A stretch of 64,000 nt of DNA from Aralia elata. Lineage: Eukaryota; Streptophyta; Magnoliopsida; Apiales; Araliaceae. The notes beneath the pieces are model-generated. The model was not told the DNA's origin. It did no database searches and was given only the letters and a program-made list of their open reading frames with translations. Position 1 is the stretch's first letter; each line of letters starts with the position of its first letter. Shown one piece after another: positions 1 to 11,468 of this stretch. Both the position numbers and the translations under genes were made by a program. The stretch covers positions 2,170,001 to 2,234,000 of the forward strand of contig CM068382.1 of NCBI GenBank assembly GCA_034770075.1, written 5' to 3'.

Positions 1-915
1 GGATATCTAGTACAAAAGAGTTCGTAATATGCTATATTTTTCTAAGCTGAAATTTTGAAATTTTAATTTATTTGTTTAATTAATATTTTCTTTATGGGTA
101 AATGAATATGATTGATTATGTGTGTTGGGTGTTCCTTGCAGGCTACCATGCTGGCATTTACCATGTTGGCAATTCTCTATGTTGGTATTGTTTCTTTCAA
201 TTTTTTATATATTTAAAAGTGGTTATGCAACCGCACCGAAACCGCATAATCGTGGTTGCTAATTTTAATTTTAAAAAACACAAATTGCGGTTGCAGTGGG
301 TGCTTATAATCGCACTGCATTGCGCTTTCCCTTTGGTCCAGCTTAACATTGCCGCAGTATTATTATATAGGCTAAAATTCAACAACCTTTGAGACCAAGA
401 TTAAGATCACCATGATTATAGTGAAAACGGTGTCTAGCAAACCCAGTAACCCGCCAACCTCTTTCTAGAAAAAATAATCCTATTCATGCATGAAAGGGAG
501 CCAACAAACACACTTCTAGTTAAAAACTTAATATATGTAAACAAAAATCATAGCATAGGTATTTATCAAAAATAATAATAATAATCACAAATTCACAATA
601 GAGATCTGCTTAAGAGTATCCAATTCTATCATATTTTTTAATTTTTAATTTTCCTTATTTTATTTTCCTTTTGAGTGAGTATTAACTTTTTATATTTTGT
701 GGGCAACTCTGCCGCATGAAGGAGTGCAGGATTAATCAAAAATCCCTGCAAGATTCAACACCCACACAATGCTGATGTATATGAAGTTGTGGAAATTAAA
801 AATTTTTAAAAACAAAAAAAAACGAGCTATTTCATAAATGCTCCCAACAAGTGGATTTCTCTTCCTAGTCTGCTTTCTCAAAAGACCACATTTTCAAACA
901 AGAAATGACATATAC
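1..915. other. intron / 3' flank of the S26-like gene, no exon seen
   Basis: This stretch follows the last visible donor site of the minus-strand S26-like gene. I looked on the minus strand for the expected terminal exon, which in this family carries a DSRTFGPV-type block, and did not find it. The terminal exon(s) are therefore probably beyond the left edge. The DNA is AT-rich, with a patch at about 220-360 rich in AACCGC-like words on both strands that looks like degenerate repeat. The 96-codon open frame at 102-392 has no recognisable family and probably occurs by chance. Confidence 0.5.
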
Positions 916-3570
916 CTTGGGCTTTAAATTTTCATTGTCGGCCAACACCCAGCATTGATCCTTTTCAAGAACGAAAGGTTCATCCTTTTCATCAGTAGAC
1001 ACCATTTCATAACCTTCAACAGCAGCCAATCTACGAACCAGATGATTATCTGACTTTTCAGGGTCCTTCACGACCACAACATCTCCAACAAAAACATGCC
1101 TGTTAAAACCATATGGTCAGGAATGCTAAAAGTAGAGCTGCACATGCACAATCAATCAGATTGACTCCATCACCACCAAAAAGTGATTATCAAAAAGGCT
1201 ATTAACAAGAAGGATGTAGGACAAAAAGTGATTATCCAAAAGTCTATTAACAATCAGATTGGCAATCTGCACCTGATTAAATGGACAAAAAAGACTAATT
1301 TAGCACTAACTGCCACCTATCAAATGAATCACAATCCAGGCTTGATATATGATACTACCATTGCAAACCAACGTTCTTCATCACTTACAAGAGGATATCA
1401 CTCGTAACAGGGAACCTAAATTTTCGACCATAAAACCTTATGCCAACCATAAGCATAAGATCAGGTTGTACGAGTTGGACCTTGTATCCAAATAAAGTGA
1501 AAAACACTGCAGAAATATTACAAGAAAAGTGATTATGAACGGCAAACTTACGTTGGATTTGCTACTGGCAGTTTCCGAACAAGAAGAGTCCCACCCTGCT
1601 CTGCTATTGTCGGGGCCATCTCCTGTCCTTTGTTCCAATGCAAGTATGTCAACTTGCCCTGAAGTAAATTTTTCCATATTGCATCACCAACTTCAGTGTC
1701 TGTGATATGACCTCCTTTATAGCTCTGTGGAGTGACAATCATACTGTTAGAATTACATATGTGAAGAGTATACTTCTACATTCACCACCACTATGGCTTA
1801 ACGATATAGTAAAGTAGCAAGCCAAGCCCATAATGTCAATGGATAAGACATGTAACAACTGAAACCCATGATGTCACTGAATCAACAACTTATGAAGGAG
1901 CAAACCTGCCATCATAACCCAAAAAGTCATGCCGCAAATTGTTAGTAATGGTTCCTGATTCTCCTGAATCTTAAATAAAATTCTAACTTTTTCCCAATCT
2001 TTCAATATGGGATGGAGTTGAAAGTTGCAATATCCCCACTTGAATTCCTAATGTACTCGTTATTGCCCACTCAAAGGTCCTTCAAATGTGAACTGGGATT
2101 CCGGAGGCATTAAGCCGAGCACGCTGCTGACACCATCCTCGATATCCTACTCTAACCAGTAGGATCAAAGGTAATGCTGGCACCGGCATGTCTCGCATAC
2201 CACATACTAAACCACTTTAACACCAATTGTCACAATTTCGAGCCCAAATGGCACCAATGGAATAATTTCTACTAGTGGAAATGGCAAGCATAACCCAAAA
2301 ATATGATACGAGTTGTTAGTAGACTGGTTGCCTGAAGCTTCAAATACAATTCAAACCCTCTATTTTTTATGAGCCACAATTCAAACATTCCGCGCTCTTT
2401 CAACATTGGATTAGAGTGGGTCTCATAAAGGACTAAACAGACCCTATATTTCTGTAGGTGAGTATACTTATATCCCAAAAAGAAAATTCTTCTGGTTAAA
2501 AGAAAACTTTCCGCCTTAAATAAAATAAAAACCTAATAATTTTTCTATTCTAACTACAGACAATTTTTGAAGGTTATCAAACAACATTATATTATTCCAT
2601 AAATATTAAGATGGAGCTTATTGTATAACAGTCGACTAAAGTTAATTCATTGTGATACATAACATATTGTAAGCAACCTACTATACCAGGTACTGTATGC
2701 CATATGTTTCCCGTAACGTCAATTAACAAGTTATTTAGTTCTAACTCCACTTGTTTGGTAATCAACTTGTTATGTCATAAAATCATAAATGGATAACTTC
2801 ATGATTGGACAATTATAAAAAAAGCCACCAAAATACTCTCTACAAATGTCCAGCTCGTGGAAATTTGTTCGGTGAGAAATTCAAATTGGAGAAAATTTTA
2901 AAAATTAAGAGGGAGCATGGGTCTTATAGTTGCAATTTAGCTTATCAACAATAAGTTTCACATAATCAACCCAATATAGTGGAAGGGGAAAATAAGAAAA
3001 GAAAAGAAGGTAAAATACCCATATCTCACTCACAGACAAGATAATGGCAAAAGCAGCAATACCTAACAATAATCATTATTCCATGACAAAGGTACAGAAA
3101 AACAAAACTAATATACTTATGGTTAAAAAAAAAGTAAAGAAAACAAATATTCAACATTTGAGTGAAGATAAACCACAATACGAGCATACAATTTAAAGCA
3201 GGTACATTTATTCCCAACAACAACAAAAGGGGAACCAACGCAGAAAAAAGTTCTTCAAATAAATGTCAACCAACAGAAAAATATTTATCATTTATACAAA
3301 TCCCGTTAATCCCTTTGAACATAAACCCCATCAAACCGGTCATTGTATGAAAATGGCTTCAAAACTTAAGAAAAGTAATACTAATCGTGTGAAAAAGGAA
3401 CAATCTTTACAAAAATAAGCAAAAATCAATAAAACCCATCTGAATAAATCACAATATACATACATATAAATGAGACTATGAGAGAAATGCAAAAAGACCT
3501 TCCAACTGAGGGAGACAGAGTACTCGAATTTATTAGCTATGTAGCGGAACCAGGTGGAGAGAGAAACCAT
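916..3570 (-). CDS. S26 signal-peptidase-like protein (mitochondrial IMP-related), 3' end off window
   Basis: Three coding exons on the minus strand join in frame: 3499-3570 (24 codons, starting MVSLSTWFRY), 1552-1724 and 916-1099. All have GT-AG borders and phases 0, 2 and 0. The 119 visible residues follow the plant S24/S26 peptidase family that resembles the mitochondrial inner-membrane protease (Arabidopsis At2g31140/At1g06200 type, from memory). That family would act at the inner membrane on presequences of imported proteins. The box that is normally GDSMxPT reads GQEMAPT at residues 57-63. The normal KR of the second box reads RR at 104-105. Both Ser-Lys dyad positions are thus replaced, so the protein may not be a protease. 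The conserved GDVV and CWVLADN blocks are intact. Intron 1 is about 1.77 kb and repeat-filled. The next gene to the right is divergently transcribed. Confidence 0.85.
1905..2480. repeat. degenerate repeat block in intron 1 of the S26-like gene
   Basis: Two diverged direct copies are visible, at about 1915-2000 and 2290-2360. Both start near CATAACCCAAAAA and continue through a GTTGTTAGTA-like stretch and a shared AAATTC end. Between them is a GC-richer segment (about 2100-2240) with the words ACACCAATTGTCACAATTTC. This looks like an old middle-repetitive insertion, possibly an LTR fragment. I could not find clean ends or a target duplication. Confidence 0.35.
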
Positions 3571-3915
3571 TGCAAGTGGGGTGTATTCTTCGTCGAAACC
3601 AGAGTGCGGAGCTTCTTCAGCATCCCCTTTTTGCTTAAACCCTCGATCTCTTCATTTCGGAGTATTTTTCTAATTCTTTTGACAGCATTGAAATTTTTAT
3701 GATTTTATTATCTCTTCATCGGCGCTTTTAATAACTTGTTGATGGCCTCTAATCTTAAGCCCATACTATTACTACCAACCTAACCACCACTGGGCGCTGG
3801 CATTAGGAATGTTATACTACTGGTCCGCTGGCATTAGGAAATAGGAATGGACTGGGTGTGTATGTATGTTACACTGGTATGGGTTTATATATATTGTTTG
3901 GTTCCGTCTCATATA

Positions 3916-4173
3916 CTCCATCCGTTCCAAATTAATTATTTTTTTAAAACTTTTTTAAGTCAAATTGACTATTTTTAAAATTAATAATTAAGCATATATA
4001 AATATATTTCTAAAATTATAAAAATTAAAATTAGTAATAAATTATATATACTTTCTTTTGGTTATAATATCTTCACCTATATGTTAGCAAAAATAGTAAA
4101 AAGATTAATTTTAAAAATAGTCAATTTGACTTTAAAAAATCCTAAAAATGTAATTAATTTGGAACGGAGGGAA
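3916..4173. mobile_element. Stowaway-type MITE, copy A (258 bp)
   Basis: The left end CTCCATCCGTTCC is matched in inverted form by GGAACGGAGGGAA at the right end. The element is flanked by TA on both sides (3914-3915 and 4174-4175). The terminal pattern and the TA target duplication are the marks of Stowaway (Tc1/mariner-derived) MITEs. The interior is nearly the same as copy B at 5739-5996, in the same orientation. Confidence 0.88.
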
Positions 4174-4174
4174 T

Positions 4175-4175
4175 A

Positions 4176-4210
<35 letters not shown>
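4175..4210. repeat. (TA)n(TG)n microsatellite
   Basis: A run of TA repeats turns into TG repeats immediately after the right end of MITE copy A. Confidence 0.9.
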
Positions 4211-5009
4211 ACGGATGATTATGAAATTTTTTTTATTTTTTATTTTTGCTAAATTTAATGAAATATTGATATTAACTAACATTAAAGCCCACCATAATTC
4301 CATTCAAATTACATGATAATCGACCACTTTTGGTCACTCGCATTAACGCCCTTTTTTAAAATGGACGAAAAAGAAAAAAAATAATAATGAGAAAAATTAA
4401 GTTTTTTATCTAATTTTTTTGTTATTGAATTTTTTAATGAATAGAAAAAAAAATAGACGGACAACTTAACTATTTTTCTTGTCAAACTTTTTCGTTCAAA
4501 AATATATATATTTGGACAAGAATTAAATATGATGAGATCATTTTTTATAATACCTATTATATCCTCAAGTTTATAACCATAATAAAACTAATATAAGAAT
4601 AACTTAGTAATTTAAACGTTAAACTTGAAATAGAATAAAAAAAGTTTTACTTTATAAATTAAGTAACAACATAAAAATAAAAAGACAAATTTTCTATTCT
4701 TTTTTTCATTATAAATTAATTTTTCTATTATTTTTTTTTTCGTCTTAAACTCATAAACATTGTGTAATATGTAATTAACCTAAATTGTTATATGAGACGC
4801 TATCAAAAACACGTGTTAAAATATTCTTCCCAATTTTAATTCATATATCTATTCAAATATTTAGCTATCTATCTATTGATACTATAATTGACAGTACAAT
4901 TTGGTTTGTCATTAGTTCAACCAAATAAAAAAAAATTACTAATATATATTAAGAAAATAATTATATGATCATTACTTAATATTAATTTATTATTAATATT
5001 AAAGCAAGA

Positions 5010-5013
<4 letters not shown>

Positions 5014-5067
<54 letters not shown>

Positions 5068-5070
5068 ATA
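5014..5070. repeat. (AT)n(GT)n compound microsatellite
   Basis: About 36 bp of AT repeats is followed by about 20 bp of GT repeats. Confidence 0.92.
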
Positions 5071-5575
5071 GTAATACGAGTAAATAATATTTTATTATTC
5101 CTTATATAACATAGTTTGATAAAAAAAAAATTTGGACAACAAAATTTTTATGTAACATGACTTTGCTACTATTATTAAAATATAAGTATGTTAATTTTGA
5201 GTATAAAAATAATTTGATTATTATTTGTATAATTTTAAGAAAAATCTGATTTATTCTTACGGGGTATTGAATTGATATTATTATTTAAATATAAGTACAA
5301 ATGCATTATAATAATCACGTGGTGAGTTAAAATTGTTAAAGTACTAATAGAATAACCAATTGAATCAGGAATATTGGCTAGTTTTTTAACTTGTACAAGA
5401 CATGAATTTGGTGGGCATAGATCAATCATATTTTTTTTTATATTATTTTATTTTATTGACGTATATCTTATCTAGTAAAATAAAAATATGTCTCTTCATT
5501 TTTTGTTTTGAAGAACAATGAGTGACTAATCCATCACAAATTATTTATCATTTGTATTTCTTATCGTGAGTTTTA

Positions 5576-5580
<5 letters not shown>

Positions 5581-5613
<33 letters not shown>
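5581..5613. repeat. (TA)n microsatellite
   Basis: Uninterrupted TA dinucleotides in AT-rich spacer DNA. Confidence 0.92.
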
Positions 5614-5616
<3 letters not shown>

Positions 5617-5738
5617 AAATTAATATAATTCATCTGTTATTTATAAATAATAAATTTTAAATATGTAATCACTTATTATTTAAGTGCATGCTCTAATACT
5701 CATAATGATTTCACTTGATTTAACATAATAAATAATTA

Positions 5739-5996
5739 CTCCCTCTGTCCCAAATTAATTGTTTTTTTAGAACTTTTTTAACTCAAATTGATTATTTTTA
5801 AAATTAATAATTAAGCATATATAAATATATTTCTAAAATTATAAAAATTGAAATTAGTAATAAATTGTATATACTTTCTTTTGGTTATAATATCTTCATC
5901 TATATGTGAGCAAAACTAATAAAAAGATTAGTTTTAAAAATAGTCAAATTGACTTTAAAAAATACTATAAATACAATTAATTTGAGACAGAGGGAA
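5739..5996. mobile_element. Stowaway-type MITE, copy B (258 bp)
   Basis: The inverted ends CTCCCTCTGTCCC and GAGACAGAGGGAA are flanked by TA (5737-5738 and 5997-5998). Length and interior match copy A at 3916-4173, including the words AAGCATATATAAATATATTT and GGTTATAATATCTTCA. The two copies lie 1.8 kb apart, point the same way and differ at scattered positions, so they look like independent insertions of one family. Confidence 0.88.
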
Positions 5997-6203
5997 TAAT
6001 ATGTATATACTAATTTTTATCGAAGAAAATTTATTACAATCCTAATTATTTTGACCCCGAAAAAACTATTACAGCCAAATCAACTATTGTATAGTGTTGA
6101 TTATGAAAATTGTGTGGACCTGTGACAACTGTAGTGCTTGGTACTCAAAAATTAGTTCGTATCATTTTCTATATCTTTTTAGGGTGACAAGATACGTCGC
6201 TAT

Positions 6204-6302
6204 ATTGAATTGTATATAGAATTCTAACAATAATTTATTGAATTGTATATAGAATTCTAACAATAATTTATTGAATTGTATATAGAATTCTAACAATAAT
6301 TT
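6204..6302. repeat. three perfect 33-bp tandem repeats
   Basis: The unit begins ATTGAATTGTATATAGAATT and ends CAATAATTT. It occurs three times without a visible mismatch at 6204-6236, 6237-6269 and 6270-6302. Perfect identity suggests recent slippage or unequal exchange. Confidence 0.95.
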
Positions 6303-6390
6303 ATTATTGTTAAAGATTCTCGATATTTATTTGTGACTTCTGACGATAATGACTCAAAACATTAATCATACAAATAATTAAGTGTTGGTA

Positions 6391-6788
6391 GAACTGTGCA
6401 TTCGGTTATAACTGAACCGAACCGAATACCGAACCGAACTTATTTTTGCTATCCGAATTAAAAAATAACCGAATTACCAAAAACCGAATAACCAAATTTA
6501 CTATTCGATTATTCGGATAATAACCGAAATTAAAGTCTATATTTCTCCAACAAAAAAAAGTCATTTCAAATTTACAATACAAGAGTTTCCAATCACAAAA
6601 TTTTATCAATAAATATTTTTATTTTATTTTTTTTCTTATTTGGTTATTCGGTTAACCGAATAACAAAATTTTTAAAACCAAACCCGAACCCGAAAATCGT
6701 ATATTAAATCGGATATAACCGAATTTTTAAAAATAACCGAAAAATCTCGGCGATTTTTCGGTTATAACCGATTTTTGCTCACTCCTAG
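6391..6788. mobile_element. AACCGAA-rich foldback element with 9-bp target duplication
   Basis: The 398-bp segment is full of the word AACCGAA and its complement. Its ends are related in inverted form: CATTCGGTTATAAC near the left, and GGTTATAACCG close to the right end. The 9-mer GTGTTGGTA flanks it on both sides (6382-6390 and 6789-6797). A 9-bp duplication is typical of Mutator-like elements. The body is simple-sequence-like, so the family assignment is an inference. Confidence 0.6.
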
Positions 6789-6884
6789 GTGTTGGTATGA
6801 CCTCATTAGTTTGCTCACTATTTTTTCATAGAAAAGTTACATGCCACGTGTTAATGCTCCTATTGACTAGTGGTATATGAGTTA

Positions 6885-7132
6885 GGGTTTTCTTAACATG
6901 TGCCCTTAGGACACATGCTAAGCACGAAAAATAAGAGATGAGACCCACTAAATATTATTTGTTTATGCATTTACACTGAATTCAATGTATTAAAAAATAA
7001 TATGTTAGTGGACCCCATGCATTGAATTCAGGGTTTCAAGAGAATATAAAGAACATTATCTTGAATTGTGTGCATATTCTCTTGAATTTCCGTGCTTAGC
7101 ATGCGTCATAAGGGCACATGTTAAGAGGACCC
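6885..7132. mobile_element. 248-bp MITE with about 42-bp terminal inverted repeats
   Basis: The left end GGGTTTTCTTAACATGTGCC is matched by the complement of the right end, GGCACATGTTAAGAGGACCC. The inverted match continues inward through GCTAAGCACG, with few mismatches over about 42 bp. Flanking 9-mers TATGAGTTA (6876-6884) and AGTGAGTTA (7133-7141) agree at 7 of 9 positions, suggesting an aged 9-bp (Mutator-type) duplication. Confidence 0.75.
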
Positions 7133-7522
7133 AGTGAGTTATTATTTTTTATTTATACAAACATCCCCAATCACATTAGATCAAATGTGTGATTATCTGT
7201 AATTTTAAATTTATATACATAATTTAACACAATTATAAAAAAAAATCATATTTAAAAATATACATGATTTGACAATTATTTCAAATTTTATTAAATTTCT
7301 TATTTTTTAATATTCGTCTCATTTACGCCGTTATATTTTTAAATTTAACCATAAACATAATAAAAAATTTCACTTAAAAACCTAAATCATGTATTCCACG
7401 TCTCCATTATTTAAAAAAATGCAATGTTATGAGAAAAATCTAAAATTAATCTATTGCTTGAATTTGAGGAATATAATTAACATTTATGGGACCCACATAA
7501 AGTCGTGATACTGCATAATCAC

Positions 7523-7531
7523 GCCACGTGT
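7523..7531 (+). promoter_or_regulatory. G-box (CACGTG) upstream of the TOL gene
   Basis: GCCACGTGT lies about 220 bp before the TOL start codon, just ahead of a CT-rich leader. CACGTG is the core bound by plant bZIP and bHLH factors and can act in ABA or light responses. Function is inferred from motif and position only. Confidence 0.45.
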
Positions 7532-7747
7532 ACCTCAGATTAGGCCACGACCTTTATTTCGCACCTCCCGTGTCGTCTCCCCACACTGGAAGACTCCATC
7601 AAACATCCCCTCTTTCTCTCTCCTCTACTATCACAATTCTCACAAGAATACCATTTTCACAGATCATTGATCGAGAAACTGAGAAATACCTAGGGTTTTC
7701 ACAGATTCCATCGAACTGGTTTTTTTATCAGCTTAAAATTCAAAAAA

Positions 7748-10700
7748 ATGGACAAATTGAAGCTGGCTTCATCATCACTGGGGGAGCGATTAAAGACTGG
7801 AGGAGCCCAAATGAGCCGAATGGTCAGCTCAAAGATGAAAGAAATTCTACAAGCCCCAACCTCTGAATCCAAAATCGTAGACGAAGCCACCCTGGAGTCG
7901 ATGGAGGAGCCCAACTGGGGTTTGAATTTGCGGATTTGCGCGATGATCAATAGTGGAGAGTATAGCGGGACGGAGATCGTGAAGGCGATTAAGAAGAAGT
8001 TGTTGGGCAAGAGCGGCGTCAGCCAGCGGCTCAGCCTTGAGCTGTTGGAGACTTGTACCTCGAATTGCGAGAAGGTGTTTTCGGAGGTAGCATCGGAGAA
8101 GGTTTTGGAGGACATGGTGAGGGTGATTGAGGATCAAAAGACGGAGCACGGGATTAGACAGAGAGCTATGGAGATGATTAGGGCTTGGGGCGAAAATGAA
8201 GATCTCATGTATCTGCCTGTTTTTCGTCAGACTTACACGGTCAGTACTATCTCCCCCCCCCCCTCAATATTGTTTATGCATAACGTATTAACGTATATAA
8301 TATGTTTGATAAAATGGAATATAACAGTGTTTGATAAAATGGAATGTTTCTCTTATATTCGTCTAAATGCTGAATGAGTTATTCTGCTACGGTGTTACCA
8401 TATTTTGAGCTAATTAATAAGTATAATCTGAAATTAGTTTACTATATTTCTACAACATGAGGATACATACACATATAGGGGGTTTGAAAATTAATTTGGA
8501 TGGTTCTTATAAACATATCACATATGTGCAACCACTGCTTTCCTATACTTATCATGAATATTCCTGTCTGGTTTGTGTTCCTTTCTTATGTCCTAAAATT
8601 TGTAGACGAGGTTGAAGCTTACGCACTTGCAGGATCTGTTTTGGTTTGTGAAGATATGGGGGGACTTATTTATGGACTGAGTTGTTTGTTGTTTTATTAC
8701 AATTTTCTTTTCTGCATGTGATGCAATTTATAAGGATTTTTAAATTTATATTTAATTCAATATCTATTTATTTTTCAATTCACGTGCTCCATTTATTTGC
8801 GTGATCTTGGAATTCCATTGTAACGTATTTGTCATATCAAATGAGTCTGTTGTCGTTATTCAATTTTTTTTTGTTAGGTTATGCTTTGTCACAAATTTGT
8901 GTATGACAGGCAATTAGTCCCCATTACTTATAATTAGGGATGCATTTTGCAAACGAATAACGTGGTCAATAATAACAAATCTGATAATAAAATTTAAGAG
9001 AAAAAAAGAGAGAAGAATTTTAATAGAGGACGGAACTTTGTTATTTCTCATGATATCCAGTTTTCAAATCACAAGTGTCTTTCCCTCCTTTGAGGTTGAC
9101 AAGTATAGGCTGCTATTATCTTGACAATTAGTACCGGGAAGATATGTATACACTTATCACTATGCTAGGATACAAGTACAATTGTTTCATAAATTTTTGT
9201 ACATAATTCCTCTAAATTATGTTGCCATATGTGGTCTATAAAAGAAACAGATGCATACTTGCTTTTCCTAAATGAATCTATCATTCTTGTTGAAATTGAC
9301 ACTTGACAGCTCCCAAGTTCTTAGGAAGTTTACCTACTCCTGTCATGCACATGTCAATACCGTTCTCTCAGTTTTGGCTCAGTCAAATGACTCAAATCCA
9401 GTACTAACATTTTTATTTGAATGGTGTCCATGCCTTCATTTGATATATATATATACTTGCATTTCTTGTTTTTGTTGTTATTTATTTGTATATTTATTAA
9501 TTTTCAATTTATTGTTTTGGTGACAAAATGCCAGAGTTTGAAGACAAGAGAGATACCTGGAGATGCACAAGCTGGAAATTTCCAGCCCGAACAGTATACT
9601 TTGGAGTCATATGTTAACAGCGAACAGCTGATGTCACCCCCTGAACAGTACCCCATTCCTGGTGCAGATGGTCACACTTCTCCATTCAATTATGGCAATG
9701 TATCTGTGGAAGAAAATAAAGAATTTCTTGTCGTTACTAGAAACAGCCTTGATCTTCTTTCCAGCATATTGAATTCTGGACCTGAACCAACGCTTGTCAA
9801 GGTAAGTAATTCTTTCCTCTGTGTAATATTGTGTCACTAGTCTGTCAGGCCTTTAGTTGTGTGCATACTGGTCTTACCTATAGCTGTGTGCATATTACCT
9901 ATTTCAGCACCGTTTCCGACCTTACGAACCTACTGGTTGATGAGGATATCTGGATGTATTTTTGATAGATTAAACTTTTAAAATGGTGACGATAAATGCT
10001 CTTGTTCTTTTGAATACAAAATTAATCTTTTTAGAGACCAATAAAACTAACTAGATTTTGTAGGAATTTGCATATACCAATTTAGGTGCACAATACAGCT
10101 GGCGGTGGTTTGTTTCTGGTTCTTGTCCTGAAAGTCTATTCTTTATTAATTTCCAGTTAAGTTAACAGATATGTTCATGGATTATAAATAATATAATGGC
10201 AATTAATACGAATTCATGTGTAATTGCAGGAAGATCTGACAATGAGCATGTTGGAGAAGTGCAAGCATTCTCTCCCTGTAGTTCAGAGAATTGCAGAGAG
10301 CACGAATGATGATGAGGTAATGCTTTTTGAGGCTCTAAATCTCCATGATGAGCTTCGACAAGTTATTTCCAGATGTGATGAGCTGGAAGCTGCTCTAGAG
10401 TCCGGGGGTGAGCCAGTGAAAATCTCTAATAGTACGGAAGTTGAATCACATGTGCACATTGGGAATCAGAGCCAAGTGAATACGGCAGATCCCCCGAATG
10501 TGGATACTACGGAAGCTAATTCATCTGTGCATGTTGGTAATTATAGCGATTCCAAGAGGGCAGATCCCTTGAATGCGGATACCACAAAAGTTGATTCTCC
10601 CGTGCATTTTGGGTATCATAGCAGCGAAGCCAAAAGGACAGATCCCCTGAATGAGGAAAGCACCGAGTCCATCAGTGAGGTGAAAAAACCTGGTTCCCCA

Positions 10701-10760
10701 AAGGAAGAGAGTGTTGAATCTAGTGTTGATATGAGAAGTCCTGAACAAGGGTTTAAGTAG
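7748..10760 (+). CDS. TOL2: TOM1-like (TOL) VHS-GAT ubiquitin adaptor, TOL2-like
   Basis: Three exons (7748-8239, 9535-9801, 10230-10760) join in phase 0 with GT-AG borders to give 429 residues. A VHS domain spans about residues 42-163 (PNWGLNLRICAMIN and LLETCTSNCEKVF blocks). A GAT domain spans about 225-312. TOM1-like proteins bind ubiquitinated cargo at the plasma membrane and early endosomes and stand in for ESCRT-0 in plants. The short C-terminus without a long Gln-rich tail resembles the TOL1/TOL2 class; the symbol is by resemblance. Oddly, residues 324-399 form three 25-26 residue repeats. From memory, Arabidopsis TOL2 (At1g06210) lies next to At1g06200, an S26-like gene, so the neighbour on the left may reflect old synteny. 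Confidence 0.92.
10440..10667 (+). repeat. three in-frame repeats coding the TOL C-terminal tail
   Basis: Three consecutive units of 75, 75 and 78 bp encode residues 324-348, 349-373 and 374-399. Each has a VH(I/V/F)G core near the start and a (A/T)DPxN core near the end. Units have diverged at the DNA level but keep frame. Confidence 0.85.
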
Positions 10761-11143
10761 GTGTTTGTAGACATTAAAGGATTTGAACGTAGTTTTTATT
10801 ACGCTTATCAAGAAGCATGTAACGAGAAATATATATATTTCTTGGGCGTGGTGTACTGAGGATTGGTTTTGTTCATCTAGTTATTGTAACTATTGATAGA
10901 CGACCAGAAATGTGGTGAACTATTTATGCTTTATTATGTCAAACTGGTGTCTTGACCAATAACCATGCTGCCATTTGTATAATTTGTCTCAGGATTGTTA
11001 TGACTAATGACTGCACTAGGTTTCCCATCTTCACCTCCTCCTGGTGGCGGTGATATTTGTAATTATGCTATCATATAGTAGTGTTGGCTTGTCATGCTTT
11101 CTTTCTTGGTGTTTTCTGATCTGTGGGATGGGGTGTGCTTGGC

Positions 11144-11315
11144 GGATCCGGTTGTCGTGAAGTGAACTTCATGGTAAGTTCGTGAAGTGAACTTCATGGT
11201 AAGTTCACTTTATATCCAATACTGTGCTGACACGTATCATCTCTCGCCACGTGTCAGCGCAGTATTGGACATGAAGTGAACTTACCATGAAGTTCACTTC
11301 ATGCTAACCGGAATC
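11144..11315. mobile_element. 172-bp hairpin element with perfect 9-bp target duplication
   Basis: Nearly the whole element folds on itself. GGATCCGGTT at the left end matches the complement of AACCGGAATC at the right, and the pairing continues inward through GTGAAGTGAACTTCATGG, GGTAAGTTC and CCAATACTG to a short loop. The 9-mer GTGCTTGGC flanks it exactly (11135-11143 and 11316-11324), as for Mutator-type insertions. On the left arm a 25-bp block (11157-11181) is directly duplicated (11182-11206), so the arms are unequal. The loop side holds GCCACGTGTC, a G-box/ABRE-like word. Confidence 0.85.
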
Positions 11316-11468
11316 GTGCTTGGCACGGCTTCTCTTTCTCAATGTTTCTTCTTGATGGGTGTTTGGTTTTAACCTGTTATGCGTTTAACATTGCTTTTAT
11401 TAGGGAATGTAACATATGGGTTAATAAGGTGCAAATTTGTCCGGCAAACTTTTTTGTATATAAATATT

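Larger units (their letters stand above)
3571..7747. other. divergent intergenic region packed with small transposons
   Basis: About 4.2 kb separates the start codons of the minus-strand S26-like gene and the plus-strand TOL gene. Apart from the two presumed promoters it holds two 258-bp Stowaway-type MITEs, two elements with 8-9 bp target duplications, a 33-bp triplication and several TA/TG microsatellites, listed separately. No coding region was recognised. Confidence 0.7.

Noticed and set aside
7699..8149. Antisense open frames of 138 and 100 codons opposite TOL exon 1
   Set aside because: They mirror a conserved VHS-coding exon and show no protein family of their own.
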